From positions 1,364,001-1,428,000 of the forward strand of contig NZ_CP038635.1 of the NCBI RefSeq assembly GCF_004768545.1: a stretch of 64,000 nucleotides of DNA, written 5' to 3'. Shown in pieces: positions 17,666 through 26,821 of the stretch. The position numbers and the translations under genes are program-made. The notes beneath the pieces were generated by a model. The model did not search any database and was not told where the DNA came from. It saw only the letters and a list, made by a program, of their open reading frames with translations. Position 1 is the stretch's first letter; the number at the start of each line of letters is the position of its first letter. This DNA is from Cupriavidus oxalaticus (GTDB lineage Bacteria > Pseudomonadota > Gammaproteobacteria > Burkholderiales > Burkholderiaceae).

Positions 17666-17741
17666 TATTTATTGCCCCGCACTGGCCTCCACGGCCGACG
17701 GCCTGCCTTGCCAGCTGTTCCATCCGAATCCTAGCTTACCG

Positions 17742-18929
17742 ATGCCAGTGCTTTGCCCAGTGCCGGAAGTTGCGGCCGCAGCGACTCTTTTTGACACAAA
17801 ATCGTTACGCCGCGCGCGCTTCGGGCGCTTCGCGGCTGCCGCGCTGGTGACCGTCGCCGCTGTCATGGTCGCGGGCTGCGGCAAGAAGGCCGAACCGGTG
17901 CAGGAAGTCCGTCCGGTGCGCCTGATGCAACTGAGCCAGCACAGCGGCAAGACCGCCTTCGAATTTTCCGGCGACGTGCGACCGCGCGTCGAATCGCGGC
18001 TGGGGTTCCGTGTGGGCGGCAAGATCGCGGCCCGCCTGGTGGATGTGGGTGCCGTCGTCACCAAGGGCCAGCCGCTGGCCCGGCTCGACCCGACCGATCT
18101 TTCGCTGGCCGAAGCAGGCTCGCGCGCCCAGTTCGAGGCGGCGAAGACCGACCGCGACCTTGCCGCGTCCGACCTGAAGCGCTACAACGACCTGTTTGCC
18201 AAGGGCTTTATCAGCGCCGCCGAGCAGCACCGCCGCCAGGCCAGTTTCGAGGCGGCCGACTCGCGCCTGCGCCAGGCCCAGGCCGGCCTGCGCAGCCAGG
18301 CCAACCAGACCGGCTATGCCGTGCTGCACGCCGACGCCGACGGCGTGGTCACGGCCATCGACGCCGAGGTGGGCCAGGTCGTCACCGCGGGCCAGCCGGT
18401 GGTGCGCGTGGCCCAGACCGCGGAGAAGGAAGTGGCGATCGGCCTGCCGGAAGACCAGGTAGACCTGCTGCGCGGCATTACCGATGTCAGTATCCATACC
18501 TGGGCCGAGCCGAAGCGCGCGCTGCCCGCCCGCGTGCGCGAGATTGCCGCGGCAGCCGACCCGGTCACGCGCACCTATGCGACCCGCGTCACCATTCCCG
18601 ATCCGCCCGCCGACCTCAAGCTCGGCATGACCGCTGTGGTGACCTTCGTGCGGACCGGGGCCACTCCCGCGATCCGCGTGCCGCTGACCGCGCTGCTGCA
18701 GGAGCAGGGCCGCAACCAGGTGTGGATCTACGACGCCGCCGCCGGCACGGTCAAGCCGGTCACGGTGACGCTGGGCGAGGCCGTCGGCAACGAGGTGGAA
18801 GTGCGCCAGGGGCTGGCGCCGGGCCAGGCCATCGTCACCGCAGGCGTACACCTGCTGCGCCCGGGGCAGAAGGTGCGGCCGCTGCAGACCGTCGCGCCCG
18901 CTTCCGCGCCGACCCCCAGGGAGGGCTGA
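17742..18929 (+). CDS. RND efflux periplasmic adaptor (membrane fusion) lipoprotein
   Basis: A 395-residue periplasmic adaptor that links an inner-membrane RND pump to an outer-membrane channel. The N-terminus has a long basic leader and a lipoprotein signal ending in the lipobox VAGC (Cys46). The barrel-sandwich/lipoyl halves are GFRVGGKIAARLVDVGAVVTKGQPLARLD and LHADADGVVTAIDAEVGQVVTAGQPVVRVAQ, flanking an alpha-hairpin coiled coil (about 130-190, KTDRDLAASDLKRYNDLFAKGFIS). A beta-barrel and membrane-proximal domain follow. ATG 17742 was chosen over an extension to 17622, which would start inside the promoter. The pump gene follows after 7 bp. No outer-membrane factor is in this operon. Confidence 0.92.
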   Translation: MPVLCPVPEVAAAATLFDTKSLRRARFGRFAAAALVTVAAVMVAGCGKKAEPVQEVRPVRLMQLSQHSGKTAFEFSGDVRPRVESRLGFRVGGKIAARLVDVGAVVTKGQPLARLDPTDLSLAEAGSRAQFEAAKTDRDLAASDLKRYNDLFAKGFISAAEQHRRQASFEAADSRLRQAQAGLRSQANQTGYAVLHADADGVVTAIDAEVGQVVTAGQPVVRVAQTAEKEVAIGLPEDQVDLLRGITDVSIHTWAEPKRALPARVREIAAAADPVTRTYATRVTIPDPPADLKLGMTAVVTFVRTGATPAIRVPLTALLQEQGRNQVWIYDAAAGTVKPVTVTLGEAVGNEVEVRQGLAPGQAIVTAGVHLLRPGQKVRPLQTVAPASAPTPREG

Positions 18930-18936
18930 AGCCGGC

Positions 18937-21900
18937 ATGGATCATTCCCGCTTCAACCTGTCGCGCTGGGCGCTCGAGCACCAGCCGCTGACCCGTTACC
19001 TGCTGGTGGTGCTGTTGCTGGGCGGCCTGCTGGCGTTCTTCCAGCTGGGCCAGGACGAGGACCCGCCCTTTACCTTCCGCGTGATGGTGGTGCAGGCGTT
19101 CTGGCCGGGCGCCACCGCCGAGCAAATCGCGGTGCAGGTGACCGACAAGATCGAACGCCAGCTGCAGGAAGTGCCTTACGCCGACAAGATCCGCAGCTTC
19201 TCCAAGCCCGGCGAGACCACGGTGATCTTCCAGCTCAAGGACACCTCGCCGGCGAAGGAAACCGCGCAGATCTGGTACACCGTGCGCAAGAAGATCGGCG
19301 ACATCCAGCAGACGCTGCCCGCGGGCGTGCGCGGGCCGTTCTTCAACGACGAGTTCGGCGACGTCTACGGCACAATCTATGCGTTGTCCGCCGACGGCTT
19401 CAACTACAAGGAGCTGCGCGAGTACGCCGACCTGGTGCGGCAGGAATTGCTGCGCGTGCCGTCGGTGGCCAAGGTGTCGCTGATCGGGCTGCAGGACGAG
19501 AAGGTCTATATCGAGTTCAACCAGGCGCGCTTTGCCCAGCTCGGGCTGGACATCAATGCCATCGCCGACCAGATCTCGCAGCAGAACAACCTGACCGGCA
19601 GCGGCGTGCTGGTCACGCCGAGCGACAACCTGCAGGTGCGCCTGTCCGGCCAGTTCGCCAGCGTCGGCGACCTGGAGAACCTGGTGCTGCGCGGGCCCAA
19701 CGGCATCGCCAATATCCGTCTCGGCGACATCGCGCATGTGTACCGCGGCTATGTCGACCCCACGCAGACACGCATGCGCTTCAACGGCAAGGATGTGATC
19801 GGGCTGGGCATCTCGATGCAGAAGGGCGGCGACATCATCCAGCTCGGCAAGGACCTGCGCGCGGCCTTCGAGAAGCTGCGCGGCCAGCTGCCGGTCGGCA
19901 TCGAGATGGACCAGGTGCAGGACCAGCCCAAGGCGGTCAGGCAATCGGTGGGCGAGTTCGTGCGCGTGCTGATCGAGGCCGTGGTGATCGTGCTGGCGGT
20001 CAGCTTTGTCGCGCTGGGCTTGCATACGCGGCCGCTGCGGCTGGACGTGCGGCCCGGGCTGGTGGTGGCGCTGACGATTCCGCTGGTGCTGGCGGTGACC
20101 TTCCTGTTCATGCACATCTTCGGCATCGGCCTGCACAAGATCTCGCTGGGCGCGCTGATCGTGGCGCTGGGGCTGCTGGTCGACGACGCCATCATTGCGG
20201 TCGAGATGATGGTGCGCAAGCTGGAAGAGGGCTTCTCCAAGATGGAGGCAGCCACCTTTGCCTATACCTCGACGGCGATGCCGATGCTGACCGGCACGCT
20301 GATCACGGCGGCGGGTTTCCTGCCGGTGGGGTTGGCGCGCTCGACGGTGGGCGAGTACACCTTCGCCATCTTTGCCGTGACCGCGCTGGCGCTGGTGCTG
20401 TCGTGGCTGGCGGCGGTGTACTTCACGCCTTACCTCGGCTACCTGCTGCTCAGGACGCGCGGGCCGGGCGCCGGCGAGCACCATGAGGTGTTCGACACGC
20501 CGTTCTACGCGCGCTTCCGCCGGCTGGTGGACTGGTGCGTGACGTGGCGCAAGACCGTGATCGCCATCACGCTGGTGACGTTCGTGCTGGGCATCTATGC
20601 GTTCAAGTTCGTCGAGAAGCAATTCTTCCCCGACTCCAGCCGGCCCGAGCTGATGGTGGAACTGTGGATGCCGGAAGGCACCAGCTTTGCCCAGATGGAA
20701 GCCGAGGCCAAGCGCTTCGAGCGGCTGGTGGGCAAGGACAAGCAGGTGGAAAGCCTGACCACCTTCGTCGGCACCGGCGCGCCGCGCTTCTACCTGCCGC
20801 TCGACCAGATCTTCCCGCAGAGCAACGTGGCGCAGGTGATCGTGATGCCGGTCAGCACCGAGGTGCGCGATGCATTGCGCCGTCGCATCATCGCGCTGCT
20901 CGACACCGAATTGCCGTACCTGCGCGGCCGCGTCAAGCTGCTGCCGAACGGGCCGCCGGTAGCGTATCCGGTGCAGTTCCGCGTGATCGGCCCGGAGGCG
21001 GGCGCGGTGCGCCAGCTGGCCGACCAGGTCAAGGCCGAGATGCGCGCGAACCCGAACACGGTCGGCGTCAATGACAACTGGAACGAGAACGTCAAGATGC
21101 TGCGCCTGGAGATCGACCAGGACAAGGCGCGCGCGCTGGGCGTCACCACCAGCGCGATCGCGCGCGTGACGCAGACCGTGCTGACCGGCGTGCCGGTCGG
21201 GCAGTACCGCGACGGCGACAAGCTGATCGAGATTTTGATGCGCACGCCGCGCAACGAGCGCGATGCCATGTCCGACCTGAACAACGTGCTGGTGCCGACC
21301 AACACCGGCCGCACCGTACCGCTGACGCAAGTGGCCCGCGTGGCGCTGAAGTCCGAGCCCGGCGTGGTCTGGCGCGAGAACCGCGACTTCGGCGTGACCG
21401 TGCAGGCGGACGTGGTCGACGGCATCCAGGGCCCGACCGTGACCGCGCAGATCAACCCGCAGCTGGACAAGCTGCGCGCGCAGTTGCCGGCGGGCTACCG
21501 CATCACGGTGGCCGGCGCGGAAGAGGAAAGCGGCAAGGCCGGCGCTTCGATCGCGGCGCAGCTGCCGCTGTGCATCTTCCTGATCTTCACGCTGCTGATG
21601 CTGCAGCTGCACAGCTTCTCGCGCGCGCTGATGGTGTTCCTGACCGGCCCGCTGGGCCTGATCGGCGCCGCCGCGACGCTGTTGCTGCTGCGCGCGCCGA
21701 TGGGGTTCGTGGCGCAGCTGGGGATCACCGCGCTGCTGGGCATGATCATCCGAAACTCGGTGATTCTGGTCGACCAGATCGAGCAGGACATCAGCGCGGG
21801 CGTGCCGCCCTGGACCGCCATCGTCGAGGCCGCGGTGCGCCGCTTCCGCCCGATCATCCTGACCGCCGCGGCGGCGGTGCTGGCGATGATCCCGCTGTCG

Positions 21901-22050
21901 CGCTCGATGTTCTGGGGGCCGATGGCGGTGGCGATCATGGGCGGGCTGATCATCGCCACCGTGCTGACGCTGCTGTTCCTGCCGGCGCTGTATGCGGCGT
22001 GGTTCCGCATCAGGCGGCCCGAGGCAGGGGTGGGGGCGCTGGCGGCCTGA
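18937..22050 (+). CDS. RND efflux transporter permease (AcrB/TriC-like)
   Basis: Inner-membrane proton-driven pump of 1037 residues, the normal size for HAE-1 type RND proteins with 12 TM segments and two large periplasmic loops. TM1 (YLLVVLLLGGLLAFFQLG) begins near residue 20. The N-terminal porter domain includes DPPFTFRVMVVQAFWPGATAEQIAVQV. TM4 carries the proton-relay acid pair (LGLLVDDAIIAVEMM), and the C-terminal half repeats the pattern. FNDEFGDVYGTIYALSADGF resembles TriC/VexF-like pumps rather than AcrB. Substrate is unknown; drugs, detergents or triclosan-like compounds are typical for the group. Confidence 0.92.
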   Translation: MDHSRFNLSRWALEHQPLTRYLLVVLLLGGLLAFFQLGQDEDPPFTFRVMVVQAFWPGATAEQIAVQVTDKIERQLQEVPYADKIRSFSKPGETTVIFQLKDTSPAKETAQIWYTVRKKIGDIQQTLPAGVRGPFFNDEFGDVYGTIYALSADGFNYKELREYADLVRQELLRVPSVAKVSLIGLQDEKVYIEFNQARFAQLGLDINAIADQISQQNNLTGSGVLVTPSDNLQVRLSGQFASVGDLENLVLRGPNGIANIRLGDIAHVYRGYVDPTQTRMRFNGKDVIGLGISMQKGGDIIQLGKDLRAAFEKLRGQLPVGIEMDQVQDQPKAVRQSVGEFVRVLIEAVVIVLAVSFVALGLHTRPLRLDVRPGLVVALTIPLVLAVTFLFMHIFGIGLHKISLGALIVALGLLVDDAIIAVEMMVRKLEEGFSKMEAATFAYTSTAMPMLTGTLITAAGFLPVGLARSTVGEYTFAIFAVTALALVLSWLAAVYFTPYLGYLLLRTRGPGAGEHHEVFDTPFYARFRRLVDWCVTWRKTVIAITLVTFVLGIYAFKFVEKQFFPDSSRPELMVELWMPEGTSFAQMEAEAKRFERLVGKDKQVESLTTFVGTGAPRFYLPLDQIFPQSNVAQVIVMPVSTEVRDALRRRIIALLDTELPYLRGRVKLLPNGPPVAYPVQFRVIGPEAGAVRQLADQVKAEMRANPNTVGVNDNWNENVKMLRLEIDQDKARALGVTTSAIARVTQTVLTGVPVGQYRDGDKLIEILMRTPRNERDAMSDLNNVLVPTNTGRTVPLTQVARVALKSEPGVVWRENRDFGVTVQADVVDGIQGPTVTAQINPQLDKLRAQLPAGYRITVAGAEEESGKAGASIAAQLPLCIFLIFTLLMLQLHSFSRALMVFLTGPLGLIGAAATLLLLRAPMGFVAQLGITALLGMIIRNSVILVDQIEQDISAGVPPWTAIVEAAVRRFRPIILTAAAAVLAMIPLSRSMFWGPMAVAIMGGLIIATVLTLLFLPALYAAWFRIRRPEAGVGALAA

Positions 22051-22091
22051 CGGGCCGCGGCGCGCCGGCATCACGCCTCAGGCCTGCGCGC

Positions 22092-22445
22092 CTAGTTGCA
22101 GATCGTGCCGGGAACCGGCTTGCCGGAGTTGGTCAGGCCCTGGCAAGCGTCGCCGGTGGACAGGCTGGTGTCGGAGGCCGAAGCCGGCGACAGCTTGAGC
22201 TTGCCTGCTACCGTGCAGCAGCCGCGCGGCGGTGGCGGCATCGGTGTGCGCTTGAGGGTCGGCGCCGGAACCGGGCTCGGCCCGCCGGCTTCGGCCGTTT
22301 CCTCGGCATCAGGGAACACGCACTGCCCTTGCTGGCAGATCCGCTCCCCTTTGCACTGCATGTCGTACTGGCATCCGGCAGCCTGGGCGAGCGATGACCA
22401 GCCAGCGGCCATCGACGCTGCCAACAGCAAGGCAGAAACTTTCAT
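22092..22445 (-). CDS. small cysteine-rich secreted protein
   Basis: A 117-residue protein with a signal peptide (MKVSALLLAASMAAGWSSLA, cleavage near AQA-AGC). The mature N-terminus has a compact cysteine motif, CQYDMQCKGERICQQGQC, likely disulfide-bonded, then a proline-rich linker, another Cys pair (RGCCTV), and two late cysteines. Similar short DxxCxGxxxCxxGxC modules occur in exported bacterial proteins of unknown role. The ATG overlaps the stop of the upstream ORF by 4 nt (ATGA), and GGAGGG at 22449-22454 is a good ribosome-binding site, so the two are probably translationally coupled. Confidence 0.68.
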   Translation of the reverse strand: MKVSALLLAASMAAGWSSLAQAAGCQYDMQCKGERICQQGQCVFPDAEETAEAGGPSPVPAPTLKRTPMPPPPRGCCTVAGKLKLSPASASDTSLSTGDACQGLTNSGKPVPGTICN

Positions 22446-22750
22446 ATGCCCTCCGATAGGGCTGAGGTGAAGACTGGAGCGGCAGGCGAAGTGCGCAACA
22501 GCGCTCCAACACCTTCAGCATAGATGGCGGGGAAGGGCTGCGAAAGCCGTTGGCACTCAGGTGTTCTACCACCTCGCCAGTCTTTTCCTGGCATCGGCAA
22601 TACCGACACGATCGGCGCGACGAGACCACCCATGTCGACGAGGAAAAATTCCGCCTCACTGCAGGCGTACCCCTGCGCTTGCTGATACCTGTCGACGTAG
22701 CCGCGCGCCTCGAGCGTATGGACTGTCCGCTGAGCCGAACTGCTGGTCAT
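22442..22750 (-). CDS. short ORF with a partial helix-turn-helix, possibly a truncated regulator
   Basis: The frame gives 102 residues from the first available ATG, but recognisable winged-helix sequence begins upstream of it: RRPLTPPQLAALTGMTSS then AQRTVHTLEARGYVDRYQQ. The frame stays open, with no start codon, back to the tRNA-Leu 3' end about 140 bp away. This suggests a regulator (IclR- or MarR-like HTH) that lost its N-terminus by recombination at the tRNA. The C-terminal part after MGGLVAPIVSV is unlike any family I know. It overlaps the cysteine-rich protein gene by 4 nt, so if expressed it may mainly serve to couple translation. Confidence 0.4.
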   Translation of the reverse strand: MTSSSAQRTVHTLEARGYVDRYQQAQGYACSEAEFFLVDMGGLVAPIVSVLPMPGKDWRGGRTPECQRLSQPFPAIYAEGVGALLRTSPAAPVFTSALSEGI

Positions 22751-22887
22751 GCCGGTCAGCGCTGCCAGTTGTGGCGGTGTCAGCGGCCGTCGAATGGCAC
22801 GAGTGAATGCCGGCGCGGCGATCCGCGTTGCCTGAGAGGGTTCCGTGACGATTGGGGATGTGCTGGCGCCGCCACAGGAAGGGCGGA

Positions 22888-22974
22888 TGGTGCGAGGGAG
22901 GGGACTCGAACCCCTACACCATTGCTGGCGTCAGGACCTAAACCTGGTGCGTCTACCAATTTCGCCACCCTCGC
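22888..22974 (-). tRNA. tRNA-Leu (anticodon UAG)
   Basis: The minus strand reads a full leucine tRNA: acceptor GCGAGGG, D-arm with AATTGGTAGACGC, anticodon loop TTTAGGT (anticodon TAG), long variable arm as in class II tRNAs, T-arm GGGGTTCGAGTCCCC, discriminator A and encoded CCA. Length is 87 nt. No AT-rich promoter is seen in the 63 bp directly upstream; the nearest strong -10 is beyond a terminator at 23132-23137. Confidence 0.95.
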
Positions 22975-23037
22975 GGTCCTTGCGGCCCAGCCCGGACGGG
23001 CGGCCGCGATGCTCGTTGCCTGCGCAGACTCGAAAGC

Positions 23038-23066
23038 AAAAAAGGCGGCTGGAACTGCCCGCCTTT
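23038..23066 (-). terminator. intrinsic terminator upstream of tRNA-Leu
   Basis: On the minus strand AAAGGCGG and CCGCCTTT form an 8-bp stem with a 10-nt loop, followed by a six-T run. No annotated minus-strand gene precedes it, so it implies a short transcript ending here. Confidence 0.75.
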
Positions 23067-23137
23067 CATCGGTCCGCTGCTGCCGGCGCCTGCCGCGGCA
23101 GTTATGCGCCCGCAGCGCAACGAGGCTGCGGATTGTA
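23038..23137 (-). ncRNA. candidate small RNA (or tRNA-Leu leader) with promoter and terminator
   Basis: A consensus-like -10, TACAAT (minus strand 23137-23132), would start a transcript near 23125 that runs about 85-90 nt to the terminator T-run at 23038. A -35 is weak (TGGATT, 23160-23155). The predicted 5' end can fold (GCAGC...GCTGC). Either this is a stand-alone small RNA or the promoter also drives tRNA-Leu by read-through. Confidence 0.4.
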
Positions 23138-23209
23138 GCGCAAGGCGCGGGGGGAATCCAGCCCTGCCGGCCAGCGATATATATTGTCGGCATTGCCAAC
23201 GCGTGCCGC

Positions 23210-23605
23210 ATGGGGCGGCGCGCTCCTCGTCCCATGCTCCCTGGTCAGACTTCCTCCCTCAAGGCGCCGCCATGGCGCCTGCTGTTCTGGGCTTGCGCCG
23301 CCGCCGTGCTGGCGCTGTCGCTGATGCCGCCGTCCCAGCCGCTGCCGACAACGGGCTGGGACAAGAGCAATCACCTGCTGGCCTTCGGTGTGCTGGCGCT
23401 GCTGGGGCGCCGCGCGTTTGCCGGCCACGGGCTGTCCTTGCTGCTGGTGCTGGTCGTCTATGGCGGCGTCATCGAGCTGCTGCAGGGCATGACCGCCTAC
23501 CGCGAGGCCGACTGGCTCGACCTGGTGGCGGACGCCTGTGGGGTGCTGGCGGGCCTGGCGCTTGACTGGCTGTGGCGCGGCCGTGGCCGGCGCTGGCCGC
23601 GCTAG
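23210..23605 (+). CDS. VanZ-like family membrane protein
   Basis: A 131-residue integral membrane protein with the VanZ-like pattern: TM1 (LLFWACAAAVLALSLMP), the signature WDKSNHLLAFGVLALLGR, then TM2-TM3 (LSLLLVLVVYGGVIELLQGM) and a last TM after ADWLDLVADACGVLAGLALDWL. The pattern of an Asp-Lys-x-x-His near TM2 and ExxQ in TM3 fits the family, which includes a teicoplanin-resistance protein but mostly uncharacterised small membrane proteins. A second ATG at 23234 (123 residues) is equally likely as the start. It is convergent with rlmJ. Confidence 0.75.
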   Translation: MGRRAPRPMLPGQTSSLKAPPWRLLFWACAAAVLALSLMPPSQPLPTTGWDKSNHLLAFGVLALLGRRAFAGHGLSLLLVLVVYGGVIELLQGMTAYREADWLDLVADACGVLAGLALDWLWRGRGRRWPR

Positions 23606-23636
23606 TTCGCGCGGCGGCGCCTGTCGGTCTGCCGCT

Positions 23637-24494
23637 CTACCGCTCTTCGGCTTCCAGCGTGAACTTCGCCCCGCCGTCCTGGCCGAGCAGGTCGACCAGC
23701 AGCGGCATCGCCTCCTGCAGCATCTCCTTCAGCCGCCACGGCGGGTTGACGATGAACATGCCGCTGCCGTGCAAGCCGAGGCCGCCTTCGACCGGGTTCC
23801 TGACGGTCAGCGTCACGTGCAGCCAGCTCTTCAGCGGCAGCGCCTTCAGTTGCACCGGCAGCTGCAGCGATTCGCGCCGCTGCACCTGCGGGTACCAGAC
23901 CGCGTAGACGCCCGTGGCGAAGCGCTCCAGGCCGTCGCGCACGGTCTGCACGGTGCGGGCATAGTCCTGCTTGTCTTCGTAGGACGGGTCCACCAGCACC
24001 AGCGCGCGCCGCGGCGGCGGGGGCAGGATCGCCTTGATGCCGCCGAAGCCGTCGCCGTCGTACAGCATCACGCGGCGGCCGGCGCCGCGGAAGTTATCGC
24101 GCAGCACCTGGATCTCGGTGCTGTGCAGTTCGAACAGGCGCAGCCGGTCCTGCTCGCGCAGCATCTGCCAGGCGAGCCATGGCGAACCGGGATAGTGGCG
24201 CAGTGTGCCGTCCTGGTTCAGCGCCCGTACCTGGTCCAGGTACTCGTCCAGCAGCGGCGGCAGCGCGGTGCCGCTGGCGGCGGCCTGCCACAGGGGCGCA
24301 ATGCCGGTCTCGAACTCGGCCTTCTTCTGCGCCCACTCGTGCTCGAGCGCATAAAGACCGGCGCCGGCGTGGGTGTCGATGTACCAGAACGCCTTGTCCT
24401 TCTGCGTCAGATGCTCGAGCAACTGCACGACGATGGCATGTTTGAGGACATCGGCATGGTTGCCGGCATGGAAGGCGTGACGATAGCTGAGCAT
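23637..24494 (-). CDS. rlmJ: 23S rRNA (adenine-2030-N6)-methyltransferase
   Basis: SAM-dependent N6-adenine methyltransferase acting on A2030 of 23S rRNA. It has 285 residues from the ATG at 24494, since the family begins MLSYRHAFHAGNHADVLKH. The SAM-binding motif is WYIDTHAGAGLYAL; the catalytic motif IV is VDPSYEDKQDYA, where E. coli has DPPY. SWLHVTLTVRNPV and MFIVNPPWRL are conserved C-terminal elements. An extra nine upstream codons are open but not conserved. The gene is divergent from mnmC, another RNA-modification gene, across 143 bp. Confidence 0.93.
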   Translation of the reverse strand: MLSYRHAFHAGNHADVLKHAIVVQLLEHLTQKDKAFWYIDTHAGAGLYALEHEWAQKKAEFETGIAPLWQAAASGTALPPLLDEYLDQVRALNQDGTLRHYPGSPWLAWQMLREQDRLRLFELHSTEIQVLRDNFRGAGRRVMLYDGDGFGGIKAILPPPPRRALVLVDPSYEDKQDYARTVQTVRDGLERFATGVYAVWYPQVQRRESLQLPVQLKALPLKSWLHVTLTVRNPVEGGLGLHGSGMFIVNPPWRLKEMLQEAMPLLVDLLGQDGGAKFTLEAEER

Positions 24495-24637
24495 GGCGAA
24501 GCGGGCGCCGCTGAGGCGCAAGATCGGGAGCAGGGCGGCGTGGCCACTGCGGGGAAGGCCGCTATGCTACCATCCGCGGCGAGTCGCCCCCTCCCCATGT
24601 CCGGCACCTCCGCCCGGGCCCCAAGTATCCGTATCCC

Positions 24638-26611
24638 ATGCCGCGCGCACTCGAGCCCGCCGAGCCCATCCTGTCTGCCGAGGGCACCCCGTATTCACCC
24701 CGCTACGACGACGTCTACCACAGCACCGAAGGCGGGCTGGCGCAGGCCGCCCATGTCTTCCTGGGCGGCAACGGCCTGCCGCAGGCGTGGGCCGGGCAGC
24801 GCCAGTTCGTCATCGTCGAGACCGGCTTCGGCCAGGGGCTGAATTTCCTGGCGACCTGGCAGGCGTGGCGCGACGATCCCCGGCGCTGCGGCACGCTGCA
24901 TTTCGTCTCGATCGAGAAGCATCCCTTCACGCGCGAGGGCCTGTCCCGGCTGCATGCCGGCCTGCAAAGGCTGGAACCGCTGGCGCAGGCGCTGCAGGCG
25001 CAATGGCCCGACGCCTTGCCGGGCCTGCACCGGCTTGCCTTCGACGGCGGGCAGGTGGTGCTGACGATTGCGCTTGGCGACGCCGGGCAGTTGCTGCCCA
25101 GGCTGTCGGTGGGCGCCGACGCCTTCTACCTCGACGGCTTTTCCCCGGCGCGCAATGCGGACATGTGGTCGCCGCCGGTGTTCCGCGGGCTGGCGCGGCT
25201 GGCCCGGCCGGGCGCGACGCTGGCCACCTACACCGCCGCCGGGTTTGTCCGGCGCGGGCTGAAGGAGGTCGGGTTCGAGGCCAGCAAGGCGCCAGGCTTC
25301 GGTGGCAAGCGCGACATGACGGTCGCGCGCTTCCGCCCGCTGTGGAAGTCGCGCCGCCATGCGCCTCCGCTGGCGGCGCAATGGCCCGACCGGCATGCCA
25401 TCGTGATCGGTGCCGGCCTGGCCGGCTGCGCCGTGACCGAGCGCCTGGCCGCGCGCGGCTGGCGCATTACGCTGTTCGATGCCCATGACGGCCCGGCGCG
25501 GCAGACCTCGGCGCATCGCGCGGCGGCCATGCATGCCCACGTGTCTGCCGACGACAGCCTGCTGTCGCGCCTTTCGCGCGCCGGCAACCAGTACGCGCTG
25601 CGAGCCTGGGCGGCGCTGGGCGAAGCCGGTTACGCGGTCGACTGGCACGGCTGCGGCGTGCTGCAGATCGGCGAGGACGAAGCCGAGGGCGAGGCCCAGC
25701 GCGCCGCGCTCGCGGCCATGGGACTGCCGGAATCGTTCGTGCGCTGGATGAGTGCCGAAGAGGCGGCGTCCGCCCACCGGGCCGGCGTGCCGCGAGGGGG
25801 GCTGTGGTTCCCGGCCGGCGGCTGGGTTGCGCCGCCCGATGTCTGCAAGGCGCAGCTGGCGCGTGCGGGCGATGCCGTCGCCGCGCGCTTCGGTTGCCGC
25901 GTGGCGCGCATCGCGCGCGACGACGACCGGTGGCACGCGCTGGCTGCCGACGGCGCCGTGCTGGCGTCGGCGCCGGTGCTGGTGCTGGCCAATGCGCACG
26001 AGGCGCAGCACCTGCTGCCGCAGCAGCACTGGACCATGCGGCGCGTGCGCGGCCAGCTCTCCACGCTGCCGGCCGCGCAAGTCGATGCGATCGGCGGCTG
26101 GCCGGACTGCGTGGTCACGGGCGCGGGCTACCTGCTGCCGCGTGCCGCCGACGGCACGGGCCGCGTCGGCTCCAGCTACGACCCCGACGAAGGGCCACTG
26201 GTCGATCATCCGGACGTGCATGCCGCCAACCTCGTGCGCCTGGCGGGCCTGTTGCCGCGGCAGGCCGGCGCGGTGGCCGGCATCGACCCCGCCGCGCTCA
26301 CCGGCTATGTCGGCGTGCGCACGGTCACGCACAACCGGCTGCCGCTGATCGGGCAGGTCGCCGACGAAGCGGCGGCACGTGCGCACGCGGGTGCCTTGCG
26401 CGGCGCGCACCTGCGCGACCTGCCGCGAATCCCCGGCCTGTACGCGGCCCTTGCCTATGCGTCGCGCGGCCTCACATGGTCCGCACTGGGGGCCGAGCTG
26501 CTGGCCAGCCAGATCGAAGGCGAGCCGCTGCCGCTCGAGGCCGACCTGGCCGATGCCATCGATCCGGCACGCCTGCTGCTGCGCGCGCTGCGCCACGGCC
26601 AGGTGAGCTAG
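24638..26611 (+). CDS. mnmC: bifunctional tRNA 5-methylaminomethyl-2-thiouridine synthesis protein
   Basis: Completes the mnm5s2U34 modification of tRNA wobble uridines for Lys, Glu and Gln. It has 657 residues, normal for the fused form. The N-terminal methyltransferase part (about 1-240) has [25 protein letters not shown] and the SAM loop [11 protein letters not shown], with [15 protein letters not shown] and the catalytic-site region. The C-terminal FAD-dependent demodification part begins with the Rossmann motif [20 protein letters not shown] near 250 and ends with [17 protein letters not shown] and the DAAO-like [18 protein letters not shown]. The protein acts on cmnm5U made by MnmEG, which are not in this window. 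Confidence 0.95.
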   Translation: MPRALEPAEPILSAEGTPYSPRYDDVYHSTEGGLAQAAHVFLGGNGLPQAWAGQRQFVIVETGFGQGLNFLATWQAWRDDPRRCGTLHFVSIEKHPFTREGLSRLHAGLQRLEPLAQALQAQWPDALPGLHRLAFDGGQVVLTIALGDAGQLLPRLSVGADAFYLDGFSPARNADMWSPPVFRGLARLARPGATLATYTAAGFVRRGLKEVGFEASKAPGFGGKRDMTVARFRPLWKSRRHAPPLAAQWPDRHAIVIGAGLAGCAVTERLAARGWRITLFDAHDGPARQTSAHRAAAMHAHVSADDSLLSRLSRAGNQYALRAWAALGEAGYAVDWHGCGVLQIGEDEAEGEAQRAALAAMGLPESFVRWMSAEEAASAHRAGVPRGGLWFPAGGWVAPPDVCKAQLARAGDAVAARFGCRVARIARDDDRWHALAADGAVLASAPVLVLANAHEAQHLLPQQHWTMRRVRGQLSTLPAAQVDAIGGWPDCVVTGAGYLLPRAADGTGRVGSSYDPDEGPLVDHPDVHAANLVRLAGLLPRQAGAVAGIDPAALTGYVGVRTVTHNRLPLIGQVADEAAARAHAGALRGAHLRDLPRIPGLYAALAYASRGLTWSALGAELLASQIEGEPLPLEADLADAIDPARLLLRALRHGQVS

Positions 26612-26680
26612 GGGCGAGGGTGCCGGAAAGCGGTTCCCGGCCCGCTTCAGGGCAAAAACGCCGGAAGCGAATCAAAACCG

Positions 26681-26689
26681 TGCGATAAT
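26681..26689 (+). promoter_or_regulatory. extended -10 promoter candidate for tig
   Basis: TGCGATAAT is an extended -10 (TGn plus GATAAT), about 130 bp before the tig ATG. The leader contains inverted arms GTTTGCGC (26701-26708) and GCGCAAAC (26767-26774) that could close a large 5'-UTR structure. Confidence 0.5.
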
Positions 26690-26821
26690 CCCCGTTTTCC
26701 GTTTGCGCGGAGCCCTCCGTGCGCCGTCGCGCCGCGGCGGCCCCAGGCAGTGCTGCATATGGCGCAGCGCAAACGGTAGCGCCAACGAACACAACTACAT
26801 TTCTGGATTGGATCTACGACC

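Noticed and set aside
18835..22074. 1079-codon minus-strand frame opposite the RND pump
   Set aside because: Antisense shadow; His/Arg/Asp/Gln-rich with no recognisable fold.
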